Assembly (NCBI RefSeq): GCF_900115245.1
Contig: NZ_FOVT01000008.1
Location: 62,001-126,000, forward strand
Direction of reading: 5' to 3'
Source: Mesorhizobium sp. NFR06
GTDB taxonomy: Bacteria; Pseudomonadota; Alphaproteobacteria; Rhizobiales; Rhizobiaceae
DNA: 64,000 bases
In this document: positions 52,448-62,534 of the stretch, in pieces
How positions within the stretch are numbered: the stretch's first letter is position 1
Layout: every line of letters begins with the position of its first letter
The notes under the pieces: generated by a model
Told to the model about the DNA's origin: nothing
Databases searched by the model: none
The model's input: only the letters and a program-made list of their open reading frames with translations
Translations under genes and position numbers: made by a program

Positions 52448-52664
52448 GCAACCTCCCTGGGTATGACCTTGGTCATCTTTGCCGATGCCGTGCTCGTGCT
52501 TCGGCAGTGCGCTATCCTCATTTCGCGCAACGGTAACAAACAGCGCGGCCGGCATTCCGCCAATTGTACTTTCGGTCATGGCCGGCAAGCTGCTGAGCAC
52601 GGTGCCCGGCCCATTGCCAAATCGGGGATTGAAGGCAAAGATGCCCTCGACGCGAAGCGTGGCT

Positions 52665-52711
52665 GAGACGCATAAGAAAAGACACGCATAAAATAAGAAA
52701 AAGACACGCAT
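52665..52711. repeat. Three GA(C/G)ACGCAT direct repeats
   Basis: GAGACGCAT (52665-52673), GACACGCAT (52681-52689) and GACACGCAT (52703-52711) are spaced 16 and 22 bp apart with A-rich ATAAGAAAA between them. They lie just upstream of the FIST gene, in the region divergent from the hydroxylase genes. They may be regulator sites or slippage products. Confidence 0.4.
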
Positions 52712-52724
52712 AGCGTCGGAGGAA

Positions 52725-53909
52725 TTGCGGAGAAGGCATCTGGCCAGTTCGAGCACGCGCTACGCATCGGGCCTTTCGGCGCTCACCACCGATGAGCCCG
52801 ACCCGAATGCCTTTGCCCGGGCCATCGCGACCGAAGCAGCAATCGTCGAGGCCGGCTTCGCGCTTCTGTTCTTCTCCCAGAGCCTGGTCGACGCGGCAGC
52901 GCTCGCCCAGGCGCTGAAACTACATGCGCCTTCCCTTGCCTATGCCGGCTGCTCGACCGCCGGCGAGATCACGCCGCAGGGACTGGAGGAAGGGCATATC
53001 CTTGCGTTGCTCCTGCCGTCGACGTCGTTTTCGACCGTCTCCACCATGGTCGAAAACCTGTCCTCCTCAGGCATGGACAGGATCACCGGCGAGGTCGCGA
53101 CACTGCGGCGCCTGCTGCGCGGGCGCGTCGGCCACGATCGCTCCAATGGCATATTCGCGCTCTGCTTCATCGACGGGCTGTCCTATGCCGAGGAAGCGGT
53201 GACCTCGGCCATCCACTGGGGGCTGGACGACATCCCGCTGATCGGCGGCTCGGCCGGCGACGACCTGAAATTCGAGACGACCAGTCTGATCGCCAACGGC
53301 AGGGTCGCGTCGGACAGCGCCATCATCGTGCTGGTCGCGACCGAGATACCCTTCCACGTCTTCAAGACGGACAATTTCATCCCGACCGACGAGAAGCTGG
53401 TGGTGACGGCGTCCGACCCCGACCATCGTGTCGTGCGCGAATTCAACGCCACCAACGCGGCGGAAGAATATGCAGCCTCCGTCGGTATCCTGCCGCAGAC
53501 GCTGACGCCGCTCAGCTTCGCCTCGCACCCCGTCGTCGTGAAGGTCGGCGGCGAATATTACTGCCGCTCGATCCAGCGCATGCACCCTGACGGCTCGTTG
53601 TCCTTCTTCTGCGCCATCGATGACGGCGTGGTGCTTTCCATCGCCCAGCCGAAGAACATGGTGGAATCGACGCGCACCGCTCTCCAGGATGTCGAGCACA
53701 GGCTCGGCGGCATCGACATGATCCTCGGCTTCGACTGCGTGCTGCGCCGGCTCGACGCGCGCAACCGTCAGGTCTTCCGCGACATTTCCGAGCTCTATCG
53801 GACCAACAAGGTCATCGGCTTCGGCACTTATGGCGAGCAGTATCGCTCGATGCACCTCAACCAGACCTTTACCGGCATCGCCTTCGGCGAACGCCAGGCG
53901 GCCGAGTGA
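52725..53909 (+). CDS. FIST-domain sensory protein (NosP-like)
   Basis: A 394-residue cytoplasmic sensor. The N-terminal FIST domain (about 40-230) includes [17 protein letters not shown] and [21 protein letters not shown]; the C-terminal FIST_C domain (about 235-375) includes [20 protein letters not shown] and [21 protein letters not shown]. In Pseudomonas and Vibrio, FIST proteins called NosP bind heme and nitric oxide and control a partner kinase of the NahK type. The next gene is such a kinase, overlapping by 4 bp (GTGA). The TTG start at 52725 is uncertain. Heme binding is inference. Confidence 0.85.
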   Translation: MRRRHLASSSTRYASGLSALTTDEPDPNAFARAIATEAAIVEAGFALLFFSQSLVDAAALAQALKLHAPSLAYAGCSTAGEITPQGLEEGHILALLLPSTSFSTVSTMVENLSSSGMDRITGEVATLRRLLRGRVGHDRSNGIFALCFIDGLSYAEEAVTSAIHWGLDDIPLIGGSAGDDLKFETTSLIANGRVASDSAIIVLVATEIPFHVFKTDNFIPTDEKLVVTASDPDHRVVREFNATNAAEEYAASVGILPQTLTPLSFASHPVVVKVGGEYYCRSIQRMHPDGSLSFFCAIDDGVVLSIAQPKNMVESTRTALQDVEHRLGGIDMILGFDCVLRRLDARNRQVFRDISELYRTNKVIGFGTYGEQYRSMHLNQTFTGIAFGERQAAE

Positions 53910-55252
53910 GCGAGATGCCGCTTCGCGACATCAACGACCTCGAAAAGCTGAAAAAGATCAACGCAGCGCTTGTCAGCCGCGTCGAGCGTTCGATGGACCA
54001 GCAGGGCAACGCCTTCTCGCTGTTCCAGACCGCTATTTCGCTGGAAAACCGGGTGCGCAACCGCACCGAGGAACTGCACGCGACGCTGCGCCGGCTCGAG
54101 CAGACGAACATCGACCTCAGCGCGGCGAAGGAGAACGCCGAGCTGGCGAACCTCTCCAAGACCAGGTTCCTCGCCGCCGCCAGCCACGACGTGCTGCAGC
54201 CGCTGAATGCCGCGCATCTGTCGGTCTCGGCGCTGGCCGAGGTGCAGACCAGCGATGAGGGCAGGAAGCTGGTGCGCCAGGTCGAGCGCTCGCTGGAGAC
54301 GATGGAAGATTTGCTGCGCACGCTGCTCGACATCTCCAAGCTCGACGCCGGCGTGGTGCAGGCCGAAATCGGCGACGTCAGCCTGGAGGCGCTGTTTTCC
54401 TCGCTGCGCTCGGACTTTCTTCCGGAAGCGCAAAAGAAGGGCCTGTCGTTGAAATTCCGGCCGGTCAATGTCGTCGTGCGCTCCGACCGCACGCTGCTGC
54501 GGCGCATCTTGCAGAACATCCTCTCCAACGCGCTGCGCTATACCCGCTCAGGCGGCGTGCTGGTCGGCACCAGGCATCGCGGCGACACCATCCGCATCGA
54601 CGTCGCCGACACCGGCTGCGGCATTCCCGAGGACCAGCGCGAAGCCGTGTTCGAAGAGTTCCACCGCGGCACCTCGACCCTGACTGACGGCGGCCTGGCC
54701 GGCGGGCTCGGCCTCGGCCTCGCCATCGTGCGCCGGATGGCCGCGGCGCTCGGCCACCCCGTCACCTTTTCCTCGAAGGTCGGGCGCGGCACCATCTTCC
54801 ACATCGACGCGCCGATCGGCATGGCGGCGGCCGAGCCGGCGGCGGCCATCGCCGACCTGGAACGCCCGCGCGGCTACGGGCTGTTCGGCACCAAGGTGCT
54901 TCTGGTCGAAAACGACGCCGACGTGCTCTCCGCCATGACCTCGCTGCTCGAACGCTGGCAGTGCCTGGTCCGTGCCGCGACCTCGACCGACGATGCGCTG
55001 GACCTGCTCGGCGATACCGACTGGGTGCCCGACATCGTCATCGCCGACCAGCATCTCGACGGCGGCGACCTGGGCACCGCGACCATAGCGGAGGTACGGG
55101 ACTATCTCAGCCGCCCGGTGCCGGCCCTGATCGTCACCGCCGACGGCTCCGAGCTAGTCGCCAAGGCCGCCCGCGCGGCGGGCATAGAGCTGATGCGCAA
55201 GCCGCTGAAACCGGCGCAGCTGCGCGCACTGCTGGCGCATCTGCTGGCTTAG
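53906..55252 (+). CDS. Hybrid histidine kinase (NahK-like)
   Basis: A 448-residue cytoplasmic kinase. A coiled coil (residues 10-80) leads to the H-box FLAAASHDVLQPLNAAHLSV with His near residue 96, the ATPase domain with ILSNALRYTRSGGVLVGTRH and DTGCGIPEDQREAVFEEF and GLGLAIVRRMAAALG, and a C-terminal receiver (about 328-445, phospho-acceptor in VPDIVIADQHLDGG). No membrane or PAS segment is seen; input must come from the FIST protein. The H-box resembles NahK. The response regulator gene faces its 3' end. Confidence 0.9.
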   Translation: MSEMPLRDINDLEKLKKINAALVSRVERSMDQQGNAFSLFQTAISLENRVRNRTEELHATLRRLEQTNIDLSAAKENAELANLSKTRFLAAASHDVLQPLNAAHLSVSALAEVQTSDEGRKLVRQVERSLETMEDLLRTLLDISKLDAGVVQAEIGDVSLEALFSSLRSDFLPEAQKKGLSLKFRPVNVVVRSDRTLLRRILQNILSNALRYTRSGGVLVGTRHRGDTIRIDVADTGCGIPEDQREAVFEEFHRGTSTLTDGGLAGGLGLGLAIVRRMAAALGHPVTFSSKVGRGTIFHIDAPIGMAAAEPAAAIADLERPRGYGLFGTKVLLVENDADVLSAMTSLLERWQCLVRAATSTDDALDLLGDTDWVPDIVIADQHLDGGDLGTATIAEVRDYLSRPVPALIVTADGSELVAKAARAAGIELMRKPLKPAQLRALLAHLLA

Positions 55253-55261
55253 AGTTACCCC

Positions 55262-55945
55262 TCAAAACCCTGCCTGGTCCCGAAACAGCTCCGCATTGTC
55301 GAGTTTCGAGACCTCGATCACCGCTTGCGTGCGGCTGTAGACGTTGAGCTTGCGCAGGATCTCCGAGACATGCGCCTTGACCGTGGTCTCGCCCACCTGC
55401 AGCTCATAGGCGATCTGCTTGTTGAGCATGCCCTGGCGCAGCATCTGCAGCACCCTGAGCTGCTGCGGCGTCAGCCTCGCCAGCCGCTGCACCATGTCGG
55501 CGCGGTCGGTGCTGTCGGGATCCGGCGGCTGGCCCTCGTAGTTTTCCGGCACATAGACGGCGCCATCCATCACAGAGCGGATGGCGGCGGCGAGGTCGCT
55601 CTTGCGGGCCGATTTCGGGATGAAGCCGGCAGCGCCATAGGACAGCGCCTCGGAGATGATCTTCGGCTCCTCGTAGCCGGACACGATCACCACCGGCAGC
55701 CGCGGATAGCGGGTCCTGAGCTGCAACAATCCTTCGAAGCCATGCACGTCTGGCATGCTCAAATCGAGCAGCGCGAGGTCGAACGGCTTTGCGTCGGCGA
55801 GTAGCTCGATCGCCTCCGTGATCGAGCGCGCCTCGACGGTGTCGACATCCGGATAGGCCATCTGCACGGCGCTGTGCAGCGCCTCGCGAAACAGCGGGTG
55901 GTCGTCGATGATCAGGAAGCGGGCGCGATCGCTGGCGGCGGTCAT
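55262..55945 (-). CDS. LuxR/NarL-family response regulator
   Basis: A 227-residue two-domain regulator. The receiver domain has acidic pair IIDDHPLFREAL, phospho-acceptor LALLDLSMPDVHG near residue 58, and IPKSARKSDLAAA with the conserved Lys. The C-terminal HTH is LTPQQLRVLQMLRQGMLNKQ and GETTVKAHVSEILRKLNV. It is convergent with the hybrid kinase gene, 9 bp apart. A phosphorelay from kinase to this protein is a reasonable inference. Confidence 0.9.
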   Translation of the reverse strand: MTAASDRARFLIIDDHPLFREALHSAVQMAYPDVDTVEARSITEAIELLADAKPFDLALLDLSMPDVHGFEGLLQLRTRYPRLPVVIVSGYEEPKIISEALSYGAAGFIPKSARKSDLAAAIRSVMDGAVYVPENYEGQPPDPDSTDRADMVQRLARLTPQQLRVLQMLRQGMLNKQIAYELQVGETTVKAHVSEILRKLNVYSRTQAVIEVSKLDNAELFRDQAGF

Positions 55946-56154
55946 TGCGGAGGTTTGGCCTCGGTTCGGTTTCGTCCGGCGCAGGATAGTCCCGCGACCA
56001 TGGCCAGATTATTGCCAAATAGTCTATCGCCCAATGGTACAGAGCGCGTTGTCATTGAAACGACAGGGCAATGCGCGCGGATCGTCCTTGGTCTTGCCCG
56101 CCCGTCAAAATCGGCCGAAGGTGTGGACGATTCATTCCGACGTAGAGCCAGTCC

Positions 56155-56853
56155 ATGCCAGAATTCGTCCTTCCGCCGCCAGCGATCGCTTCGGTTGCCG
56201 TTGCCGGCTCGGCGGAACGCTTTGCCGTGCGCCGCATCTTCTGCGTCGGCCGCAACTACGCCGCGCATGCGCGCGAACTCGGCAATGACGAGCGCGACCC
56301 GCCCTTCTTCTTCACCAAGCCGGCCGACGCGGTGGTGGACAGCGGCGCCGAGATCCCCTACCCGCCCTTGACCTCCGACCTGCATCACGAGATCGAGCTG
56401 GTGGTCGCCATCGGCAAGGCCGGCTTCCGCATTCCGGAAGCCGATGCGCTAACCCATGTCTGGGGCTACGGCGTCGGCGTCGACCTGACGCGCCGTGACC
56501 TGCAGGACCAGGCCAAGAAGGCGGCGCGTCCCTGGGATTGGTCGAAGGCGTTCGACCAGTCGGCGCCCTGCGGTCCGCTGGTTCCGGCCGCGAAAACAGG
56601 GCATCCGGTGAAAGGCCGCATCTGGCTTGGCGTCAACGGCGCGGTTAAGCAGGACGGCGACCTTGCCGAGTTGATCTGGCCGATCGCGGACATTATTTCG
56701 ATCTGCAGCGAGGCGGTCGAGCTCCAGCCCGGCGACCTGATCTTCACCGGCACACCAGCCGGCGTCGGCGCGGTCCAGGCGGGCGACAGGATCACCGGCG
56801 GCGTCGACGGCATCGGTCGCGTGGAGGTGACCATCGGGCAGCCAAGGCGATGA
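56155..56853 (+). CDS. Fumarylacetoacetate hydrolase-family protein (fumarylpyruvate hydrolase-like)
   Basis: A 232-residue FAH-fold hydrolase. Signatures are FCVGRNYAAHARELGN, PPFFFTKPADAVVDSG, HHEIELVVAIGKAG with the metal-binding acidic residues, and GDLIFTGTPAGVGAVQAGD. The size fits fumarylpyruvate hydrolase (NagK) or FAHD1-like enzymes and is about half that of true fumarylacetoacetase. It overlaps the zeta-class isomerase gene by 4 bp; together they make the last two steps of gentisate-type ring cleavage likely. No ring-cleaving dioxygenase is in the window. Confidence 0.88.
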   Translation: MPEFVLPPPAIASVAVAGSAERFAVRRIFCVGRNYAAHARELGNDERDPPFFFTKPADAVVDSGAEIPYPPLTSDLHHEIELVVAIGKAGFRIPEADALTHVWGYGVGVDLTRRDLQDQAKKAARPWDWSKAFDQSAPCGPLVPAAKTGHPVKGRIWLGVNGAVKQDGDLAELIWPIADIISICSEAVELQPGDLIFTGTPAGVGAVQAGDRITGGVDGIGRVEVTIGQPRR

Positions 56854-57500
56854 GCGATCTCGTCCTCCATAATTACTACCGCTCCTCCACCTCCTACAGG
56901 GTGCGTATCGCGCTGGAAATGAAGGGGATGAGCTACACCTATGTGCCGCATCATCTGCGCCATGGTGAACATCTCGAGCCAGCCTATCTCGCGGTCAATC
57001 CGCAAGGGCTGGTGCCGGCGCTGGTTCTGGACGACGGCACGCTTTTGACCCAGTCGCTGGCGATCATCGAATATCTCGACGAGATCCAGCCCGAGCCGCC
57101 GCTGCTGCCGAAGGATGCACTGGGGCGCGCCAGGGTCCGGATGCTGGCGCAGATGATCGCCTGCGACATCCATCCGGTGAACAATCTGCGCGTGCTGACT
57201 TCGCTGCGAAGCTTGTTCGGTGCGGGTGACGAAGACGTCGTCAACTGGTTCCGGCACTGGGTGAACGAAGGTTTCCAGCCGCTTGAAAAGATTCTGGCCT
57301 CGTCGCCCGAGACCGGCACCTTCTGCCATGGCGATACGCCTGGCCTGGCCGACATCTGCCTTGCCGCCCAGGTCACCAACAACGCCCGTTTCGGCGTCGA
57401 CATGGCGCCCTACCCGGTGATCGCGCGCATCCACGCCGCCTGCATGGCGCTGCCGGCGTTCGAGAAGGCAGCACCACAGAACCAGATCGATGCCGAATAA
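56850..57500 (+). CDS. maiA: Maleylacetoacetate/maleylpyruvate isomerase (zeta-class GST)
   Basis: A 216-residue glutathione-dependent cis-trans isomerase. The zeta-class GST motif YYRSSTSYRVRIALEMKG is at the N-terminus (SSxS active site), NPQGLVPALVLDDG and TQSLAIIEYLDE follow in the thioredoxin domain, and GDTPGLADICLAAQ in the C-terminal domain. With the short FAH-type partner, maleylpyruvate may be the real substrate. Overlap of 4 bp indicates co-translation. Confidence 0.9.
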   Translation: MSDLVLHNYYRSSTSYRVRIALEMKGMSYTYVPHHLRHGEHLEPAYLAVNPQGLVPALVLDDGTLLTQSLAIIEYLDEIQPEPPLLPKDALGRARVRMLAQMIACDIHPVNNLRVLTSLRSLFGAGDEDVVNWFRHWVNEGFQPLEKILASSPETGTFCHGDTPGLADICLAAQVTNNARFGVDMAPYPVIARIHAACMALPAFEKAAPQNQIDAE

Positions 57501-57518
57501 CCCGCAAGGACTTGTCCC

Positions 57519-58562
<1,044 letters not shown>

Positions 58563-58566
58563 GCGC

Positions 58567-59433
58567 CTACCGCGCGAACTTCTTCGCCCCGAACACGCAG
58601 GCCACGACGCCGAGCGTGACGACCATCATCATCGAGCTGACCTGCTCGTGCAGCAGGCTCGCCGCCAGCGCCAGGCCGAAGAAGGGCTGCAGCAGTTGCA
58701 ACTGCCCGACGGCGGCGATGCCGCCTTGCGCCAGGCCGCGATACCAGAACACGAAGCCGATCAGCATGCTGAACAGCGAGACATAGGCAAGGCCGATCCA
58801 GGCGCTGGAGCCGACGCCGGCGAAGGACGGCGGCAGCGTTGCCAAGGTCAGCACCAGCATGACCGGCAGCGACAGCGCCAAGGCCCAGCAGATCACCTGC
58901 CAGCCGCCGAGCCGGCGCGACAGCGCGGCGCCCTCGGCGTAGCCCAGTCCGCAGGCGACAATGGCGGCCAGCATCAAGCCGTCGCCGACCGGTGATGCTG
59001 TCACCCCTTGCATCAGGGCAAAGCCCGCGACCAGCGCACTGCCCAGGCACGAAAACAGCCAGAAGGCCGGGCGCGGACGATCGCCGCCACGCAGCACGCC
59101 GAAGATGGCAGTCGCCAACGGCAGCAAGCCGACGAAAATGATGGAATGCGCCGAGGTGACATGCTTCAGCGCCAGCGCCGTCAGCAACGGGAAGCCGACC
59201 ACGACACCCAGCGCTACGACGACGAGCGAGGCCAGATCCCTGCGCTCCGGACGCTTCTCGCGGAACAGCAGCAGCATCGCGATCCCCAGAAGGCCGGCGA
59301 TAGCCGCCCGGGCCGACGTCAGGAAGGTCGGGTCGAAGTCCATTACCGCCACCCGCGTCGCCGGCAGCGACCCGCTGAAGATCAGCACACCGATGAAGCC
59401 GCTGAGCCAGCCGTCAAAACTCTTTTCCATCAT
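58567..59433 (-). CDS. EamA/DMT-family transporter
   Basis: A 288-residue inner-membrane transporter with ten spans in two EamA repeats, for example LPATRVAVMDFDPTFLTSAR and SAHSIIFVGLLPLATAIFG in the first and FWYRGLAQGGIAAVGQLQLL with QPFFGLALAASLL in the second. Starts are possible at 59433, 59430 or 59469; the first has GGAGCAG just upstream. It is divergent from a MocR-type regulator, 99 bp apart, which probably controls it. The cargo, perhaps an amino acid or amine, is unknown. Confidence 0.88.
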   Translation of the reverse strand: MMEKSFDGWLSGFIGVLIFSGSLPATRVAVMDFDPTFLTSARAAIAGLLGIAMLLLFREKRPERRDLASLVVVALGVVVGFPLLTALALKHVTSAHSIIFVGLLPLATAIFGVLRGGDRPRPAFWLFSCLGSALVAGFALMQGVTASPVGDGLMLAAIVACGLGYAEGAALSRRLGGWQVICWALALSLPVMLVLTLATLPPSFAGVGSSAWIGLAYVSLFSMLIGFVFWYRGLAQGGIAAVGQLQLLQPFFGLALAASLLHEQVSSMMMVVTLGVVACVFGAKKFAR

Positions 59434-59532
59434 CTGCTCCGTTTGCGCTTCCGTACGCGGGCAGGTCATGGCATTGCCAGAGACAATGGGGTACAATTCT
59501 ACAAAACTGTAATGGTCTACGGGAAAGTACAG

Positions 59533-60951
59533 ATGGACGGACCTGGCCCAAATGCCAGCGGCGCTACCCTCGTCGAAACCGTCATGGCGGCGATCCGCCA
59601 GCGCATCGCGGCGCGCACGCTGACGCCCGGCGCCCGCCTGCCGTCGATACGGGCCATGGCCAAATCCATGCAGGTCTCGAAATCGACCGTGGTCGAGGCC
59701 TATGAGCGGCTTGCGGCGGAAGGCGCGATCCGCTCGCGCCCGGGCTCGGGTTTCTACGCCGCCGGTCAGCTTGCGCCATTGTCGCTGGGCGAAATCGGTC
59801 CCAAGCTCGATCGGGCCGTCGACCCGCTCTGGGTGTCGCGGCAATCGCTGGAAGCGGGCGAGGATATGCTGAAGCCCGGCTGCGGCTGGCTGCCGGCGTC
59901 CTGGATGCCGCAGGCCGCCTTGCGCCGCGCGCTGAGAACCGCGGCCCGCGCGGACGATGTGGCGCTTGCCGATTACGGCACGCCGCTCGGCTTGCCGCCT
60001 TTACGCCAATTGCTGGCGCGGCGCATGGCCGGGCATGGGGTCGAGGTCTCGCCCGACCAGATCATGCTGACCGATTGCGGCACCCAGGCCATCGACCTTT
60101 TGTGCCGGTTCCTGCTCGAGCCCGGCGATGCCGTGCTGGTCGACGATCCCTGCTATTTCAATTTTCACGCGCTGTTGCGCGCCCATCAGGCCAAGGTCGT
60201 CGGCGTGCCCTACACACCTTCGGGGCCGGATATCGAGCTCTTCGCCCAGGCCCTCGCCGAGCATCGGCCGCGCCTCTACATCACCAATTCCGGCATCCAC
60301 AACCCGACCGGCGCGATCCTGTCGCCGGTCACCGCGCATCGGCTGCTGAAGCTCGCCGACCAGGCGGACCTGACCATCGTCGAGGACGATATCTTCGCCG
60401 ACTTCGAACACAGCCCTGCCCCGAGGCTCGCGGCCTTCGACGGGCTGCAGCGTGTCGTCCAGATCGGTTCCTTCTCCAAGACGCTGTCGGCCTCGGTGCG
60501 CTGCGGCTTCATCGCCGCGCCCCACGACTGGATGGAAGGCCTGACCGATCTCAAGATCGCCACGACGTTCGGCGGCGGGCGGCTCTCCTCGGAACTGGTG
60601 CTGACCCTGTTGAAGGATGGCAGCTACCGCAAGCATGTCGAGCAATTGCGCAGCCGCCTGTCGCGCGCCATGGCCGAGACCCACGGCAGGCTGAAGGTGT
60701 TGGGCATCACGCCCTGGATCGACCAGCCCGCCGGCATGTTCCTGTGGTGCCAGCTGCCTGACGGTATCGACGCCGCCGACGTCGCGCGCCACGCGCTCTC
60801 GGACAATGTCGTGCTGGCGCCAGGCAACGCCTTCAGCCTGTCGCACACCGCCGGCCGCTTCATGCGCTTCAACGTCGCCCAGTGCGGCGACGAGCGTATT
60901 TTCAGAGCCCTTGAGAAAGCGATGACGGCATCCCGCCGCAAGGCTGCATAG
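59533..60951 (+). CDS. MocR/PdxR-type GntR-aminotransferase regulator
   Basis: A 472-residue regulator. The GntR winged helix is residues about 15-80 (LPSIRAMAKSMQVSKSTVVE and AYERLAAEGAIRSRPGSGFY). The rest is a fold-type I aminotransferase domain: DYGTPLGLPPLRQLLARRM, DCGTQAIDL, NSGIHNPTGAI, VEDDIFADFEH and the PLP-binding Lys in GSFSKTLSASVRCG. The ATG at 59533 is preferred; one at 59512 adds seven residues. It is divergent from an EamA transporter; TACA/TGTA repeats in the gap (about 59491-59532) are likely operator sites. Confidence 0.88.
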   Translation: MDGPGPNASGATLVETVMAAIRQRIAARTLTPGARLPSIRAMAKSMQVSKSTVVEAYERLAAEGAIRSRPGSGFYAAGQLAPLSLGEIGPKLDRAVDPLWVSRQSLEAGEDMLKPGCGWLPASWMPQAALRRALRTAARADDVALADYGTPLGLPPLRQLLARRMAGHGVEVSPDQIMLTDCGTQAIDLLCRFLLEPGDAVLVDDPCYFNFHALLRAHQAKVVGVPYTPSGPDIELFAQALAEHRPRLYITNSGIHNPTGAILSPVTAHRLLKLADQADLTIVEDDIFADFEHSPAPRLAAFDGLQRVVQIGSFSKTLSASVRCGFIAAPHDWMEGLTDLKIATTFGGGRLSSELVLTLLKDGSYRKHVEQLRSRLSRAMAETHGRLKVLGITPWIDQPAGMFLWCQLPDGIDAADVARHALSDNVVLAPGNAFSLSHTAGRFMRFNVAQCGDERIFRALEKAMTASRRKAA

Positions 60952-61046
60952 GCAAGGCCTTGCGTGCCGAGCGCCTCTCTTGCCCCACCCGGCTCAACGC
61001 GAGTGCTTCTTGCATCGCCGCACAAGGCGCATCGGGCAACAGGCGA

Positions 61047-61089
61047 TTGACAGGCAGTCCTCATGTGCATATAGAGACAGACCTGTCTC
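61047..61089 (+). promoter_or_regulatory. Promoter with embedded palindromic operator for tetR-eamA
   Basis: TTGACA (61047-61052) and TATAGA (61070-61075) are spaced by 17 bp, a near-consensus sigma-70 promoter. GAGACAG-AC-CTGTCTC (61074-61089) is a perfect inverted repeat covering the end of the -10 box and the start point, so bound repressor would block transcription. Confidence 0.75.
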
Positions 61090-61096
61090 ACCACCA

Positions 61097-61687
61097 ATGC
61101 CCGCCATGACTGAACCAGCCAAGATCGACAAGCGCCAGCACATCATTGAAACCGCCTACGGGCTGTTCAAGCGTATCGGCTTTCATGCCACTGGCATCGA
61201 CCGCATCATCGCCGAGGCCAACGTGGCCAAGATGACCATGTACCGGCATTTCCCCAGCAAGGACGATTTGATGGTCGAGGTTCTGGCCTACCGGGCCGAG
61301 CGGTTCGATCGACAGCTCGACCGTCTCACCGAGCAGGCGGCCACGCCCGACCGGAAGATCTCCACGATTTTCGACTGCTACGGTCGCTGGTTCCACAGCG
61401 CCGACTTCCACGGCTGCCTGTTCGCCCATGCCCTGGCGGAATTCGGCGATCCTGCGCATCCAGTCTTCCAGGCGGCCGCTGGACAGAAAAACGGCCTGAA
61501 GCGGCGCATGCGGCTGATCCTCGAAGAGAAGATGTCCGCCGCCGACGCCGACAGCGCTTCGGCCGCCCTGCTGATGCTGATAGAAGGTGCGACGCTGATG
61601 GCCCGGATGGGACAGCCCGACGCCGCCATTCGCCACGCCCGCAAGGCGGCGATGGCCATTCTCGCCACGCGCGAGAAACAACAATGA
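61097..61687 (+). CDS. TetR/AcrR-family regulator
   Basis: A 196-residue repressor. The N-terminal HTH is IIETAYGLFKRIGFHATGID and IIAEANVAKMTMYRHFPSKD, the standard TetR signature. The C-terminal part resembles the TetR_C group with FHGCLFAHALAEF. The ATG at 61097 (alternative 61106) lies some 15 nt after the predicted start point, with no clear ribosome-binding site. It overlaps the transporter gene by 4 bp, and a palindromic operator lies in its own promoter. Confidence 0.9.
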   Translation: MPAMTEPAKIDKRQHIIETAYGLFKRIGFHATGIDRIIAEANVAKMTMYRHFPSKDDLMVEVLAYRAERFDRQLDRLTEQAATPDRKISTIFDCYGRWFHSADFHGCLFAHALAEFGDPAHPVFQAAAGQKNGLKRRMRLILEEKMSAADADSASAALLMLIEGATLMARMGQPDAAIRHARKAAMAILATREKQQ

Positions 61688-62520
61688 GCGCGACGGTCAT
61701 CGGCCTGGCACTGTTCGCCGCGATTCTGCACGCCAGCTGGAACGCCTTCCTGCGGACCGGCAGCGACAGGCTATGGACCGTCACGGTCATGAGCTTCTCG
61801 GCAACGGTCATCGCGATTCCGCTGGCAATCTTCCACCCGCTGCCGGCGGCGTCGGCCTGGCCCTACATCATGCTCTCGGCCTGCCTTCAGGTTGGCTATA
61901 GCTTCTTTCTGGTGGCAGCCTACCGTCATGGTGAATTGGGGCAGGTCTATCCGATCGTTCGCGGCTCTGTGCCGCTCCTGGTGGCACTTGGCGGCTTCGT
62001 TCTGGCGGGCGAGCGTCTGAGCCCGCTTCAGACCGTTGGCGTCGTTCTCGCCGCGCTTGGCATCATGAGCCTTTCGCTTGGCAAAGGGCGCGCGGCAAAG
62101 ACATCGATCCTCTATGCGCTGGCGACCGGTGCGATCATCGCGGCCTATGCAACTATCGATGCCATCGGTGTCCGGTTGGCGGGAAGCTCAAGCGCCTACA
62201 CGGCCTGGGTGTTGTTGGTCTACGGCGTGCTGCTGCCGGTGACCTTCATCGTCTACCGCGGCAGGCTCACGGTGGACTTTCGGTCGCCCGACGCGCTGAA
62301 AGCGCTCGGCGGCGGAATTTTCGCCCTGATCGCTTATTGCGCCGTGGTCGCGGCCTTCGCTCTGGGGCCGGCCGGTCCGGTTACGGCCATCCGCGAGACG
62401 AGCGTGGTTTTCGCGGTGCTGATCGGAAGGCTGTTCCTGGGAGAGACACTGACGCCGAAGCGGATTGCGGCCTGCGGCGTTGTCGCGCTGGGCGCGATCT
62501 GCCTTGGCTATCAAGGGTAA
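61684..62520 (+). CDS. EamA/DMT-family transporter
   Basis: A 278-residue membrane transporter with ten spans: SFFLVAAYRHGELGQVYPIV, RGSVPLLVALGGFVL, and the second repeat with GPAGPVTAIRETSVVFAVLI and GETLTPKRIAACGVVALGAI. It is translationally coupled to the tetR gene (ATGA), so its expression should follow release of that repressor. Likely exports a small toxic or metabolic compound; identity unknown. It is distinct from the EamA protein at 58567. Confidence 0.88.
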   Translation: MSATVIGLALFAAILHASWNAFLRTGSDRLWTVTVMSFSATVIAIPLAIFHPLPAASAWPYIMLSACLQVGYSFFLVAAYRHGELGQVYPIVRGSVPLLVALGGFVLAGERLSPLQTVGVVLAALGIMSLSLGKGRAAKTSILYALATGAIIAAYATIDAIGVRLAGSSSAYTAWVLLVYGVLLPVTFIVYRGRLTVDFRSPDALKALGGGIFALIAYCAVVAAFALGPAGPVTAIRETSVVFAVLIGRLFLGETLTPKRIAACGVVALGAICLGYQG

Positions 62521-62534
62521 CGCCCTACCGGCCT

